Positions 1 to 5,355 of a stretch of 5,355 nucleotides of DNA are shown here, in pieces. The DNA comes from a bacterium. GTDB taxonomy: Bacteria > Desulfobacterota > GWC2-55-46 > S146-80 > JALXFI01. The translations under genes and the position numbers were made by a program. Positions within the stretch are counted from its first letter, which is position 1, and each line of letters begins with the position of its first letter. Below the pieces are notes generated by a model. The model was not told the DNA's origin, searched no databases, and saw nothing but the letters and a program-made list of their open reading frames with translations. The stretch lies in the NCBI GenBank assembly GCA_027069035.1, contig JALXFI010000259.1, positions 1-5,355 of the forward strand, given 5' to 3'.

Positions 1-947
1 GCGGTTCATGCTGCTCTATAGAAGATATCCATGATGCTCGCAGGGTGGCTTATCAATTGGACATTCCGCACTATGTTGTAAACCTTAAAGAGGCATTCTC
101 AAGACATGTGATAGATTATTTTGTAAACTCGTATCTTAAGGGCGAAACCCCTAATCCATGCCTTAAATGCAATGAACATTTAAAGTTTGATATACTTTTA
201 AGAAAGGCATGCGAGCTTGAGGCCGACTATCTTGCTACAGGACATTATGCAAGGATACTCAATGACGGGGAGGGCTCATATCACCTTTTAAAAGGTGTGG
301 ATACCTCAAAGGACCAGTCGTATTTCCTCTTTACACTTGGCCAGAAAGAGTTGAAAAGACTCCTTTTCCCTCTTGGAGATATTACAAAGGCTGAGGTGCG
401 GGATATTGCAGGGAAGAAGGGACTTAAGGTGGCGGACAAGGGGGAGAGTCAGGAGATATGTTTTGTGCCTGATGGTGATTACTCCGCTTTTCTGTCGGCA
501 AGAACGGATGACTTTACTTCGGGAGAAATTGTAGATGCCGACGGTAATGTGCTTGGAAGGCATGAAGGCATTCACAGGTTTACCGTTGGACAAAGAAGGG
601 GGATCGGTATATCCGCAAATAAGCCCCTTTATGTAACGGCAATAGATAAGGGGGCGGGAAGAATAACAGTCGGCTCCAAAGAAGAGCTTCTCTCAAACGG
701 ACTGGAGGCGCAGTTTGTAAATCTTGTAAACCCTGAGGAAGGTTTTCCGGACCGGGCGGTTTGTAAGATACGCTACAGGCATCCGGGCGCAGAATCGAGT
801 GTGGTTTTTGAAGACGGTCTTCTTCGTATATATTTTAAAGAACCTCAGGGCGCGGTTGCCCCGGGACAGGCGGCGGTATTATATAATGGAGATGAAGTTG
901 TAGGAGGCGGCTGGATTAAAAGGGTGATAAAAAGGGTTTTTGTTTGA
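1..947 (+). CDS. mnmA: tRNA-specific 2-thiouridylase MnmA, 5'-truncated by window edge
   Basis: MnmA uses ATP to adenylate U34 of Lys, Glu and Gln tRNAs and replaces its C2 oxygen with sulfur, acting in the cytoplasm. The frame is already open at base 3: residues G-S-C-C-S-I-E-D precede the GTG at 45, so that GTG is an internal valine and not the start. The N-terminal PP-loop (SGGVDSS) lies outside the window; 314 residues are visible and roughly 45 are missing. Family marks seen are TPNPCLKCN with the catalytic cysteine (codon 168-170), ATGHYAR, DQSYFLFTL, the second catalytic cysteine in GESQEICF (codon 459-461), the GQRRGIGI segment, KIRYRHPG, and the C-terminal beta-barrel ending near GGGWI. 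The NPCxxCN arrangement gives a third cysteine (codon 159-161) where E. coli MnmA has aspartate. The TGA stop is at 945-947. No convincing terminator follows. Identification is firm. Confidence 0.97.
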   Translation, partial: GSCCSIEDIHDARRVAYQLDIPHYVVNLKEAFSRHVIDYFVNSYLKGETPNPCLKCNEHLKFDILLRKACELEADYLATGHYARILNDGEGSYHLLKGVDTSKDQSYFLFTLGQKELKRLLFPLGDITKAEVRDIAGKKGLKVADKGESQEICFVPDGDYSAFLSARTDDFTSGEIVDADGNVLGRHEGIHRFTVGQRRGIGISANKPLYVTAIDKGAGRITVGSKEELLSNGLEAQFVNLVNPEEGFPDRAVCKIRYRHPGAESSVVFEDGLLRIYFKEPQGAVAPGQAAVLYNGDEVVGGGWIKRVIKRVFV

Positions 948-1016
948 GCCCTTAATGTCTATCCCAAATCCCCTTATCTGTTTTTTTGCATAAAATAAAA
1001 ATAAATGCTTTTTGGC

Positions 1017-1046
1017 TTGACAAATACAATATGTTGTGGTTAAAAG
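1017..1046 (+). promoter_or_regulatory. Candidate sigma-70 promoter of nrdJ
   Basis: A perfect -35 hexamer TTGACA (1017-1022) is followed after 18 bp by TAAAAG (1041-1046, 4 of 6 to TATAAT), or after 17 bp by TTAAAA. Transcription would begin near 1053, leaving a leader of about 360 nt before nrdJ. An alternative -10, TACAAT (1056-1061), lies 16 bp after the weak hexamer TTGTGG (1034-1039). The NrdR-like boxes fall in the spacer and at the predicted start site, which supports a promoter here whichever -10 is used. Confidence 0.55.
1024..1039 (+). promoter_or_regulatory. NrdR-like box 1
   Basis: ATACAATATGTTGTGG matches the usual NrdR box pattern (acaCwAtATaTwGtgt) at 13 of 16 positions, including the ACAA...TTGT dyad core. 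It occupies the spacer between the -35 and -10 hexamers of the candidate nrdJ promoter, where a bound repressor would block RNA polymerase. NrdR is the ATP/dATP-sensing repressor of ribonucleotide reductase genes. The identification is by eye. Confidence 0.72.
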
Positions 1047-1054
1047 AATTTAAG

Positions 1055-1070
1055 ATACAATATGAAGTTA
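1055..1070 (+). promoter_or_regulatory. NrdR-like box 2
   Basis: ATACAATATGAAGTTA shares its first ten bases exactly with box 1 and matches the NrdR pattern at 11 of 16 positions. It begins exactly 31 bp after box 1, about three helical turns, which is the tandem spacing typical of NrdR operators. It lies at or just after the predicted transcription start and overlaps the first DnaA-like site by three bases. It is weaker than box 1 taken alone; the spacing is the main argument. Confidence 0.65.
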
Positions 1071-1088
1071 TCAACAGGCTGTGGAAAA
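1068..1088. promoter_or_regulatory. Inverted pair of DnaA-box-like sites
   Basis: TTATCAACA (1068-1076, + strand) is one base off the classic DnaA box TTATCCACA. Three bases later, TGTGGAAAA (1080-1088) reads TTTTCCACA on the - strand, a full match to TTWTNCACA. The two sites face each other across GGC as an imperfect palindrome. They sit immediately downstream of the candidate promoter and overlap NrdR-like box 2. DnaA control of reductase genes is known for E. coli nrdAB; its operation here is inferred. Confidence 0.45.
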
Positions 1089-1147
1089 GTAAAAATTATC
1101 CTTTGATTTTCAGTGTATCTTTAAATTTTTCCTATTCTTACAATTAA

Positions 1148-1183
1148 TTAGTGTCTATCCGAAAACCCATATATAGACACTAA
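1148..1183. repeat. Perfect 11-bp inverted repeat
   Basis: TTAGTGTCTAT (1148-1158) and ATAGACACTAA (1173-1183) are exact reverse complements around a 14-base spacer. No T-run follows, so it does not look like an intrinsic terminator. Related copies occur at 952-962 (TTAATGTCTAT) and at 4652-4663 (TATAGAAACTAA), suggesting a short dispersed motif, perhaps a remnant of mobile-element ends or a protein site. In RNA it would form a stable hairpin in the nrdJ leader. Confidence 0.6.
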
Positions 1184-1186
1184 ATA

Positions 1187-1359
1187 AGTTTTCAATTCGG
1201 AAAGGTCGGAACGACTCGTACTGAGAGGAGTTTTTTGCAAGGTCAAGGAAGCCAATGTATTCTATGGGTTTGTGCGGAGGCGTGCTGAAGTATGTCGCAC
1301 AAACAAACCTGAAGATTGACTTTAGAGTTGCGAAAAAGAACCCTTTCCGGATGAAAACT
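1187..1359 (+). ncRNA. Candidate structured leader RNA or MITE-like element ahead of nrdJ
   Basis: The ends pair almost completely: AGTTTTCAATTCGGAAAGG (1187-1205) with CCTTTCCGGATGAAAACT (1342-1359), one bulged A and one G-U pair. Nested inside are TTTTTTGCAA (1231-1240) with TTGCGAAAAA (1328-1337), GTCAA (1242-1246) with TTGAC (1316-1320), and GTTTGTGCG (1268-1276) with CGCACAAAC (1296-1304). About 42 base pairs are thus nested over 173 bases. Both imperfect pairs are G-U on the + strand and would be A-C on the - strand, favouring + strand RNA. The alternative is a MITE: TA flanks the ends at 1185-1186 and 1359-1360. It matches no RNA family that I recognise, and a cobalamin riboswitch is not supported. 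Confidence 0.4.
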
Positions 1360-1402
1360 AAGTAAATCTGCACAGATAATATTTTACAACCTTTATTCAA
1401 GC

Positions 1403-1410
1403 AGGAGGGG
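1403..1410 (+). promoter_or_regulatory. Strong ribosome binding site for nrdJ
   Basis: AGGAGGGG lies four bases before the ATG at 1415 (six after the AGGAGG core). Later in-frame ATGs at 1442 and 1460 have no comparable site, so this fixes the nrdJ start. Confidence 0.85.
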
Positions 1411-1414
1411 AGTT

Positions 1415-3811
1415 ATGGAGATTTTAAGAGAATCGGAAACTATGCCGCTTAGTAGTGAGATGGAAAAAAGACATGGGCGTAAGATGTACAATAGGGTGAT
1501 AAACTTGACGGAGAACGCCCTTCAGGTGCTTGAAAAGAGGTATCTTAAAAAGGATGAGAGCGGCAGACCGTTGGAGACTCCCTATGATATGTTTTTAAGG
1601 GTTGCTCAAAACATAGCCCGCGCAGACCTTATATACGACAGCAGTGCTGATATTAAGGATATAGAGGAGAGGTTCTTTTCTATGATGGCTCGCTTGGAAT
1701 TTATGCCCAACTCTCCTACTCTTATGAATGCAGGAAGAGAACTCCAGCAGCTTTCCGCCTGTTTTGTTATCCCCATAGAGGACTCTATGGCAGGCATCTT
1801 CGATGCGGTAAAACAGACGGCCATTATACATCAAAGCGGTGGTGGCACTGGTTTTTCGTTCAGCAGACTCAGACCAAAAGATGATGTTGTAACAAGCACA
1901 ATGGGAAAGGCAAGCGGACCGGTCTCTTTTATGACGGTTTTTGATGCGGCAACCGAGACGATAAAACAGGGCGGCACAAGACGTGGCGCCAATATGGGGA
2001 TATTAAGGGTTGATCACCCTGAAATAATGGATTTCATTGTGTGTAAAGAAAAAAGTACCAGGCTGAATAATTTTAATATTTCCGTAGGCATTACAGAGGA
2101 ATTTATGAAGGCGGTGGAAGAGGACTCCGAGTACAGTCTTATAAACCCAAGAAACGGAAGAGAGACTGGGAAATTGAAGGCAAGCGATGTTTTTAATAAG
2201 ATCGTGGAGATGGCATGGCTTAATGGAGAGCCCGGTATTGTCTTTCTTGACAGGATAAACGGTGACAATCCCACACCTCATCTCGGAGAGATAGAGTCTA
2301 CCAACCCATGTGGGGAACAGCCCCTTCTTCCATATGAATCATGTAATTTAGGATCAATAAACCTCTCTGTTATGACAAATGATTCAGGTGTAGACTGGCA
2401 GAGGCTTGGAAGAACAGTATCGGATTCCGTGCATTTTCTGGACAATGTAATAGACATGAACAGATATCCTCTTTCTAAGATCGAGGAGATGACCAAGGGG
2501 AACAGGAAGATAGGGCTTGGTGTAATGGGCTGGGCGGATATGCTTATTAAACTTGGCATACCATACAACAGTGACGAAGCTGTCGGCAAGGCGGAAGAGG
2601 TTATGAGTTTTATACATGAAAGGGCGATAGAGTCTTCTCAGGAGCTCGCCGGTAAGAGGGGAGTTTTCCCGAACTATAAGGGGAGTATATGGGATGCACG
2701 GGGTATCCGTGTAAGGAATGCCACAACTACCACGATAGCGCCTACCGGCACAATAAGTATAATTTCCGGTGCAAGCAGCGGGATAGAGCCGCTTTTTGCC
2801 CTTTCATTTGTCAGGAAGGGGATACTTGATGGCGAGCAGTTGGTTGAGGTAAATCCGATCTTGGAAGAAGTTGCGCGTTCAAGGGGTTTTTATAGTAAAG
2901 AACTAATCAGCAAAGTAGCTGAAGAAGGTAGTATAAAGTATATAGATGGGGTCCCTGATGAGATGAGAAGGGCTTTTGTCACAGCCCACGATGTTACACC
3001 TGAATGGCATATAAAGATGCAGGCGGCCTTTCAGAGGCATACGGATAATGCAGTGAGCAAAACGGTAAATTTTCACAATGATGCAACCAAGGAAGATGTA
3101 TCAGAGGTCTATAAACTTGCATACAGACTGGGATGTAAAGGTGTCACTGTTTATAGGGACGGCAGCAGAGAAGTCCAGGTTTTAAATAAGATAGAGAGTG
3201 GTGATGAAGGGATTAACGATGCTCAAACCAGTGGAGTGGACAATGGGGTGGAAGGCCATGATCATATTAAGCGTTCAAAGTTTGAATACAGGACGCCAAG
3301 ACCGCGGGGAGAGGTGACCTTTGGCGCAACGCGTAAAATGAAAACAGGTTGCGGCAACCTTTATGTATCCATTAATGAGGATGAAGAGGGGAGGATATTT
3401 GAGTTGTTTACCCAGATTGGCAAGGCTGGGGGCTGTGTGGCTTCTCAGTGCGAGGCTATAGGCAGGCTGGCGTCTCTGTCTCTAAGAAGTGGGATACAGC
3501 CTGAAGAGGTTATAAAACAACTGCGTGGTATAAGCTGCCACATACCTGTATTTACCGGAAACGGTAAGAAGAACCTTTCATGTTCGGATGCGGTTGCAAG
3601 GGCGCTTGACTGGTATGTAAATTATAAGTCCCAGATGCCGCAGGCTAACGCTAAGGATGATGTAAGTACATATACGAATGTAAAGACTTCAGATATCAGG
3701 ACATCCACCGGAGTAAATTTCAGAGGCGCATGCCCTGACTGTGGCGGCATGATAGAACATGTGGAGGGTTGTGTTACCTGCAGGGCGTGCGGGTATACCG
3801 AATGCGGATGA
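1415..3811 (+). CDS. nrdJ: Adenosylcobalamin-dependent class II ribonucleotide reductase
   Basis: NrdJ reduces ribonucleotides to deoxyribonucleotides using a thiyl radical generated from adenosylcobalamin, without oxygen or a separate radical subunit. The 798 residues include Cys116 in QQLSACFV and Cys310 in YESCNLGSINLS, the expected redox pair, and Asn297, Cys299 and Glu301 in NPCGEQ, the active site with the radical cysteine. TTTTIAPTGTISIISGASSG (437-456) is the substrate phosphate-binding stretch. Residues 586-630 look like a linker. A TSCPD domain (about 635-735) follows, with GCGNLYVSIN and GGCVASQCEAIGRLASL. A Cys-rich tail has cysteines 773, 776, 786, 789, 792 and 797, probably zinc-binding and able to re-reduce the active site. 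No N-terminal ATP-cone precedes the catalytic domain, so dATP inhibition of overall activity is not expected. NrdR-like boxes upstream suggest transcriptional control instead. Confidence 0.98.
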   Translation: MEILRESETMPLSSEMEKRHGRKMYNRVINLTENALQVLEKRYLKKDESGRPLETPYDMFLRVAQNIARADLIYDSSADIKDIEERFFSMMARLEFMPNSPTLMNAGRELQQLSACFVIPIEDSMAGIFDAVKQTAIIHQSGGGTGFSFSRLRPKDDVVTSTMGKASGPVSFMTVFDAATETIKQGGTRRGANMGILRVDHPEIMDFIVCKEKSTRLNNFNISVGITEEFMKAVEEDSEYSLINPRNGRETGKLKASDVFNKIVEMAWLNGEPGIVFLDRINGDNPTPHLGEIESTNPCGEQPLLPYESCNLGSINLSVMTNDSGVDWQRLGRTVSDSVHFLDNVIDMNRYPLSKIEEMTKGNRKIGLGVMGWADMLIKLGIPYNSDEAVGKAEEVMSFIHERAIESSQELAGKRGVFPNYKGSIWDARGIRVRNATTTTIAPTGTISIISGASSGIEPLFALSFVRKGILDGEQLVEVNPILEEVARSRGFYSKELISKVAEEGSIKYIDGVPDEMRRAFVTAHDVTPEWHIKMQAAFQRHTDNAVSKTVNFHNDATKEDVSEVYKLAYRLGCKGVTVYRDGSREVQVLNKIESGDEGINDAQTSGVDNGVEGHDHIKRSKFEYRTPRPRGEVTFGATRKMKTGCGNLYVSINEDEEGRIFELFTQIGKAGGCVASQCEAIGRLASLSLRSGIQPEEVIKQLRGISCHIPVFTGNGKKNLSCSDAVARALDWYVNYKSQMPQANAKDDVSTYTNVKTSDIRTSTGVNFRGACPDCGGMIEHVEGCVTCRACGYTECG

Positions 3812-3834
3812 TGTCATGGATTGCAGATATTCTC

Positions 3835-3841
3835 TTTTTTT
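3835..3841 (+). terminator. T-tract after nrdJ, doubtful terminator
   Basis: Seven T residues lie 24 bases after the nrdJ stop. The only upstream stem I can draw (TGCGG with TTGCA, then TGA with TCA, over about 3804-3826) relies on G-U pairs and an internal loop, and ends about nine bases before the tract. It may cause partial termination or pausing; readthrough into the next gene is equally possible. Confidence 0.2.
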
Positions 3842-3869
3842 ACACAGTTTATTGTAGAATTAATGGAAA

Positions 3870-4376
3870 ATGGAGACCTTACAAAAATTATCTTTAAATG
3901 AACAACGATTTAGGAGTCCTACGTTTGGTTGTCTTACATTGAAACAGGTCTTTGAAAATGTGACCGAGTATGTTGAGCAGTATCCAAAGAAACGCTATAA
4001 TCTTATTATAGGTTCTGACTCCATTCAATTTAACGATAATACGATATTTGTAAGCGCTGTTGTTATTCACAGGGTGGGTCACGGTGGGCGTTATTATTAT
4101 AAAAAATTTTGCAACAGGAGGATAAAAAGTCTGCGCCAGCGGATGTTTTATGAGGCATTGCTGAGTGTTGAAGTTGCGGACATATTGAAGGTAGAGCTTT
4201 CAAAGAACGGGCTTTCCAAACTGCATTTAGAGATACACCTTGATGTCGGTCATAACGGTGATACGAAGGATATAATAAAAGAGGTGGTGGGTGTGGTTAC
4301 GGGATCAGGTTATCCGGCAGTGATAAAACCTGACGCCTATGGCGCGGCTAAGGTTGCGGACAGACATTCAAAGTAG
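3870..4376 (+). CDS. YkuK/DUF458-family RNase H-fold protein
   Basis: This 168-residue protein resembles Bacillus YkuK, of the predicted RNase H-like nuclease family DUF458. Its cellular role is unsettled. Family features are an N-terminal SPTFG segment (16-20), a helix ending near EQYPKKRYN, strand LIIGSDS with Asp50, a KSLRQRMFYEA helix with Glu95, HLDVGHNG with Asp125, and a C-terminal IKPDAYGAAKVADRHSK segment with Asp155. These acidic residues sit where RNase H-fold enzymes bind metal, so it looks intact. Length is normal and there is no signal peptide or membrane segment. ATG 3870 is the first start after an in-frame stop at 3861-3863; it lacks a good Shine-Dalgarno sequence, unlike its neighbours. 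TAGAAT at 3855-3860 could be a -10 element giving a nearly leaderless message. It lies 58 bases after nrdJ, so co-transcription is possible. Confidence 0.88.
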   Translation: METLQKLSLNEQRFRSPTFGCLTLKQVFENVTEYVEQYPKKRYNLIIGSDSIQFNDNTIFVSAVVIHRVGHGGRYYYKKFCNRRIKSLRQRMFYEALLSVEVADILKVELSKNGLSKLHLEIHLDVGHNGDTKDIIKEVVGVVTGSGYPAVIKPDAYGAAKVADRHSK

Positions 4377-4401
4377 TTTTTTCATGTGTTATTCCTTTAA
4401 C

Positions 4402-4433
4402 ATGAGTCCTTATAAGAAAAAAGATTGACTCAT
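4402..4433. repeat. 7-bp inverted repeat overlapping the gap promoter
   Basis: ATGAGTC (4402-4408) and GACTCAT (4427-4433) are exact reverse complements 18 bases apart. The second arm covers four bases of the candidate -35 hexamer TTGACT. The layout would suit an operator, but seven-base arms can arise by chance. Confidence 0.3.
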
Positions 4434-4453
4434 AAACCCGATATGTATAATAT
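4425..4453 (+). promoter_or_regulatory. Candidate sigma-70 promoter of gap
   Basis: TTGACT (4425-4430, 5 of 6) is followed after 15 bp by a perfect TATAAT (4446-4451), or after 17 bp by TAATAT (4448-4453, 4 of 6). It lies in the gap after the RNase H-fold gene and would give gap a leader of about 225 nt. The 15-bp spacer is short, but both hexamers are strong. Confidence 0.55.
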
Positions 4454-4529
4454 GCACAGCAGAGGTAAGTGCATAATGTTGTTGGTTAAGATGTGTGATG
4501 CGAAATACAAATGTATCTATAATTGTTGG

Positions 4530-4573
4530 ATACACTGAAATCACTGAAAGAATAAACCGCAGAATACACTGAA
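4530..4573. repeat. Short direct repeats in the gap leader
   Basis: ATACACTGAA occurs exactly at 4530-4539 and 4564-4573, with a partial copy CACTGAA at 4542-4548. The stretch continues into CGGATTTACGCGGAAA (4591-4606). This composition recalls degenerate intergenic repeats found in many bacterial genomes, but no boundary or coding content is visible. The rest of 4377-4683 shows no gene. Confidence 0.35.
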
Positions 4574-4666
4574 TATCTTTTGAAGGGACACGGATTTACG
4601 CGGAAACAAGCGATAATTGTGGAGACTGTCCCAATCATTAAAAACAAATTGTATAGAAACTAAATT

Positions 4667-4673
4667 AAGGAGG
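4667..4673 (+). promoter_or_regulatory. Ribosome binding site for gap
   Basis: AAGGAGG lies ten bases before the ATG at 4684. An earlier ATG at 4677 is followed at once by TGA, so 4684 is the start. Confidence 0.85.
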
Positions 4674-4683
4674 GAGATGTGAT

Positions 4684-5355
4684 ATGAGAGTCGCTATAAA
4701 CGGGTTTGGAAGGATTGGGAGGAATGTGGTAAGGGCATCTCTTGGTGAGCAGGGCATAGAGTTTGTCGCTATAAACGATCTTACGGATGCCGGCACCTTG
4801 GCTCATCTGTTCAAGTTCGATTCTATATTCGGCATGGTAAACGAAGAAGTAAAGGCTCATAACAGTAACTTGATTATTGGCGATAGAAGTATCAGGATAC
4901 TTTCGGAACGTGACCCCTCCAAACTTCCGTGGAAAGAACTTGGGGTGGATGTTGTGCTTGAATGTACAGGCCTTTTCAGATCAAGGGAAAAGGCGGGGAT
5001 GCACCTTGAAGCGGGAGCAGATACCGTTATTATATCCGCCCCTGCACAGGAACCGGATATAACTGTATGTATGGGAGTAAATCATGAACGTTTGACCCCA
5101 TCAAAACACAGGATAATATCCAATGCCTCATGCACCACCAACTGTCTCTCTCCGGTTGCAAAGGTGCTTTTGAAAGAGTTTGGTATAAAACAGGGTTTTA
5201 TGACCACCGTCCATTCATATACCAATGACCAGAACATACTTGATCTTCCGCATAAGGATTTAAGAAGGGCAAGGGCTGCGGCGCTTTCCATGATACCTAC
5301 TACTACAGGCGCTGCCCGCGCTGTGGGGCTTGTGATACCGGAGCTTCAAGGGAAA
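4684..5355 (+). CDS. gap: Type I glyceraldehyde-3-phosphate dehydrogenase, 3'-truncated by window edge
   Basis: GAPDH interconverts glyceraldehyde-3-phosphate and 1,3-bisphosphoglycerate with NAD(P) in glycolysis and gluconeogenesis. The 224 visible codons are about two thirds of the usual 330-340. The N-terminus MRVAINGFGRIGRNVVRA is the Rossmann glycine motif. Asp32 in AINDLTD, at the end of the second strand, is the residue that favours NAD over NADP. ASCTTNCLSPVAK carries catalytic Cys150 (codon 5131-5133), and TTVHSYTNDQ carries His177. LDLPHKDLRRARAAALSMIP and TTTGAARAVGLVIPELQGK follow in normal order. The frame is still open at the right edge, so no stop is seen; no lesion is visible. 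ATG 4684 has a clear Shine-Dalgarno site. In many bacteria pgk and tpiA follow, but the window ends before any neighbour. Confidence 0.97.
   Translation, partial: MRVAINGFGRIGRNVVRASLGEQGIEFVAINDLTDAGTLAHLFKFDSIFGMVNEEVKAHNSNLIIGDRSIRILSERDPSKLPWKELGVDVVLECTGLFRSREKAGMHLEAGADTVIISAPAQEPDITVCMGVNHERLTPSKHRIISNASCTTNCLSPVAKVLLKEFGIKQGFMTTVHSYTNDQNILDLPHKDLRRARAAALSMIPTTTGAARAVGLVIPELQGK

Noticed and set aside
45..47. GTG at 45 as the mnmA start
   Set aside because: The frame is open upstream to the window edge and encodes recognisable MnmA sequence, so this codon is internal.
932..953. AAGGG/CCCTT hairpin as the mnmA terminator
   Set aside because: Only five base pairs with a 12-base loop and no T-run directly after it; the T-run at 981-987 is about 28 bases away.
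1024..1088. Chromosomal replication origin
   Set aside because: Only two DnaA-like boxes, no adjacent dnaA, dnaN or gidA, and no repeated AT-rich unwinding units; a regulatory role fits better.
1155..1400. 81-codon reading frame on the - strand
   Set aside because: It overlaps the inverted repeats and structured element, has no ribosome binding site that I can see, and its product resembles no family I know.
1053..1414. Cobalamin riboswitch ahead of the B12-dependent nrdJ
   Set aside because: Expected on biological grounds, but I find no B12 box (GCCACTG) or the other conserved blocks; AGCCAATG at 1250-1257 is only a partial resemblance.
4384..4404. CATGTGTTA/TAACATG hairpin as terminator of the RNase H-fold gene
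   Set aside because: AT-rich stem with a bulge and no following T-run; the T-run precedes it.

Overview
The window reads as ordinary bacterial chromosome with four genes, all on the + strand. In order they are the 3' part of mnmA (tRNA U34 2-thiouridylase), a complete nrdJ (adenosylcobalamin-dependent class II ribonucleotide reductase), a small YkuK/DUF458-type RNase H-fold protein, and the 5' two thirds of a glyceraldehyde-3-phosphate dehydrogenase gene. Codon use favours AGG/AGA for arginine and ATA for isoleucine, and Shine-Dalgarno sequences are strong (AGGAGGGG, AAGGAGG). With a class II reductase and a YkuK homologue, this suggests an anaerobic or facultative lineage such as Nitrospirota or a deltaproteobacterial relative. 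That placement is a guess from protein flavour, not a demonstrated assignment.

Region by region: 1-947 is mnmA, open at the left edge. 948-1414 is a 467-base AT-rich gap and the most informative noncoding part of the window. It holds a TTGACA promoter, two NrdR-like boxes exactly 31 bp apart, an inverted pair of DnaA-box-like sites, a perfect 11-bp inverted repeat, and a 173-base element that folds into nested stems just ahead of nrdJ. 1415-3811 is nrdJ. 3870-4376 is the RNase H-fold gene. 4377-4683 is a second gap with a promoter-like sequence, a dyad over its -35 hexamer, and short repeated motifs. 4684 to the right edge is gap.

The genes are housekeeping and do not form one pathway. MnmA matures tRNAs, NrdJ supplies deoxyribonucleotides, and Gap serves glycolysis or gluconeogenesis. 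The interest lies in nrdJ control. The tandem boxes argue for repression by NrdR, the adjacent DnaA-like pair could tie dNTP supply to replication initiation, and a promoter there would give nrdJ a leader of about 360 nt containing the structured element. I see no phage, CRISPR, toxin-antitoxin or defence genes, and no clearly new protein system. The structured leader element is the best candidate for something undescribed.
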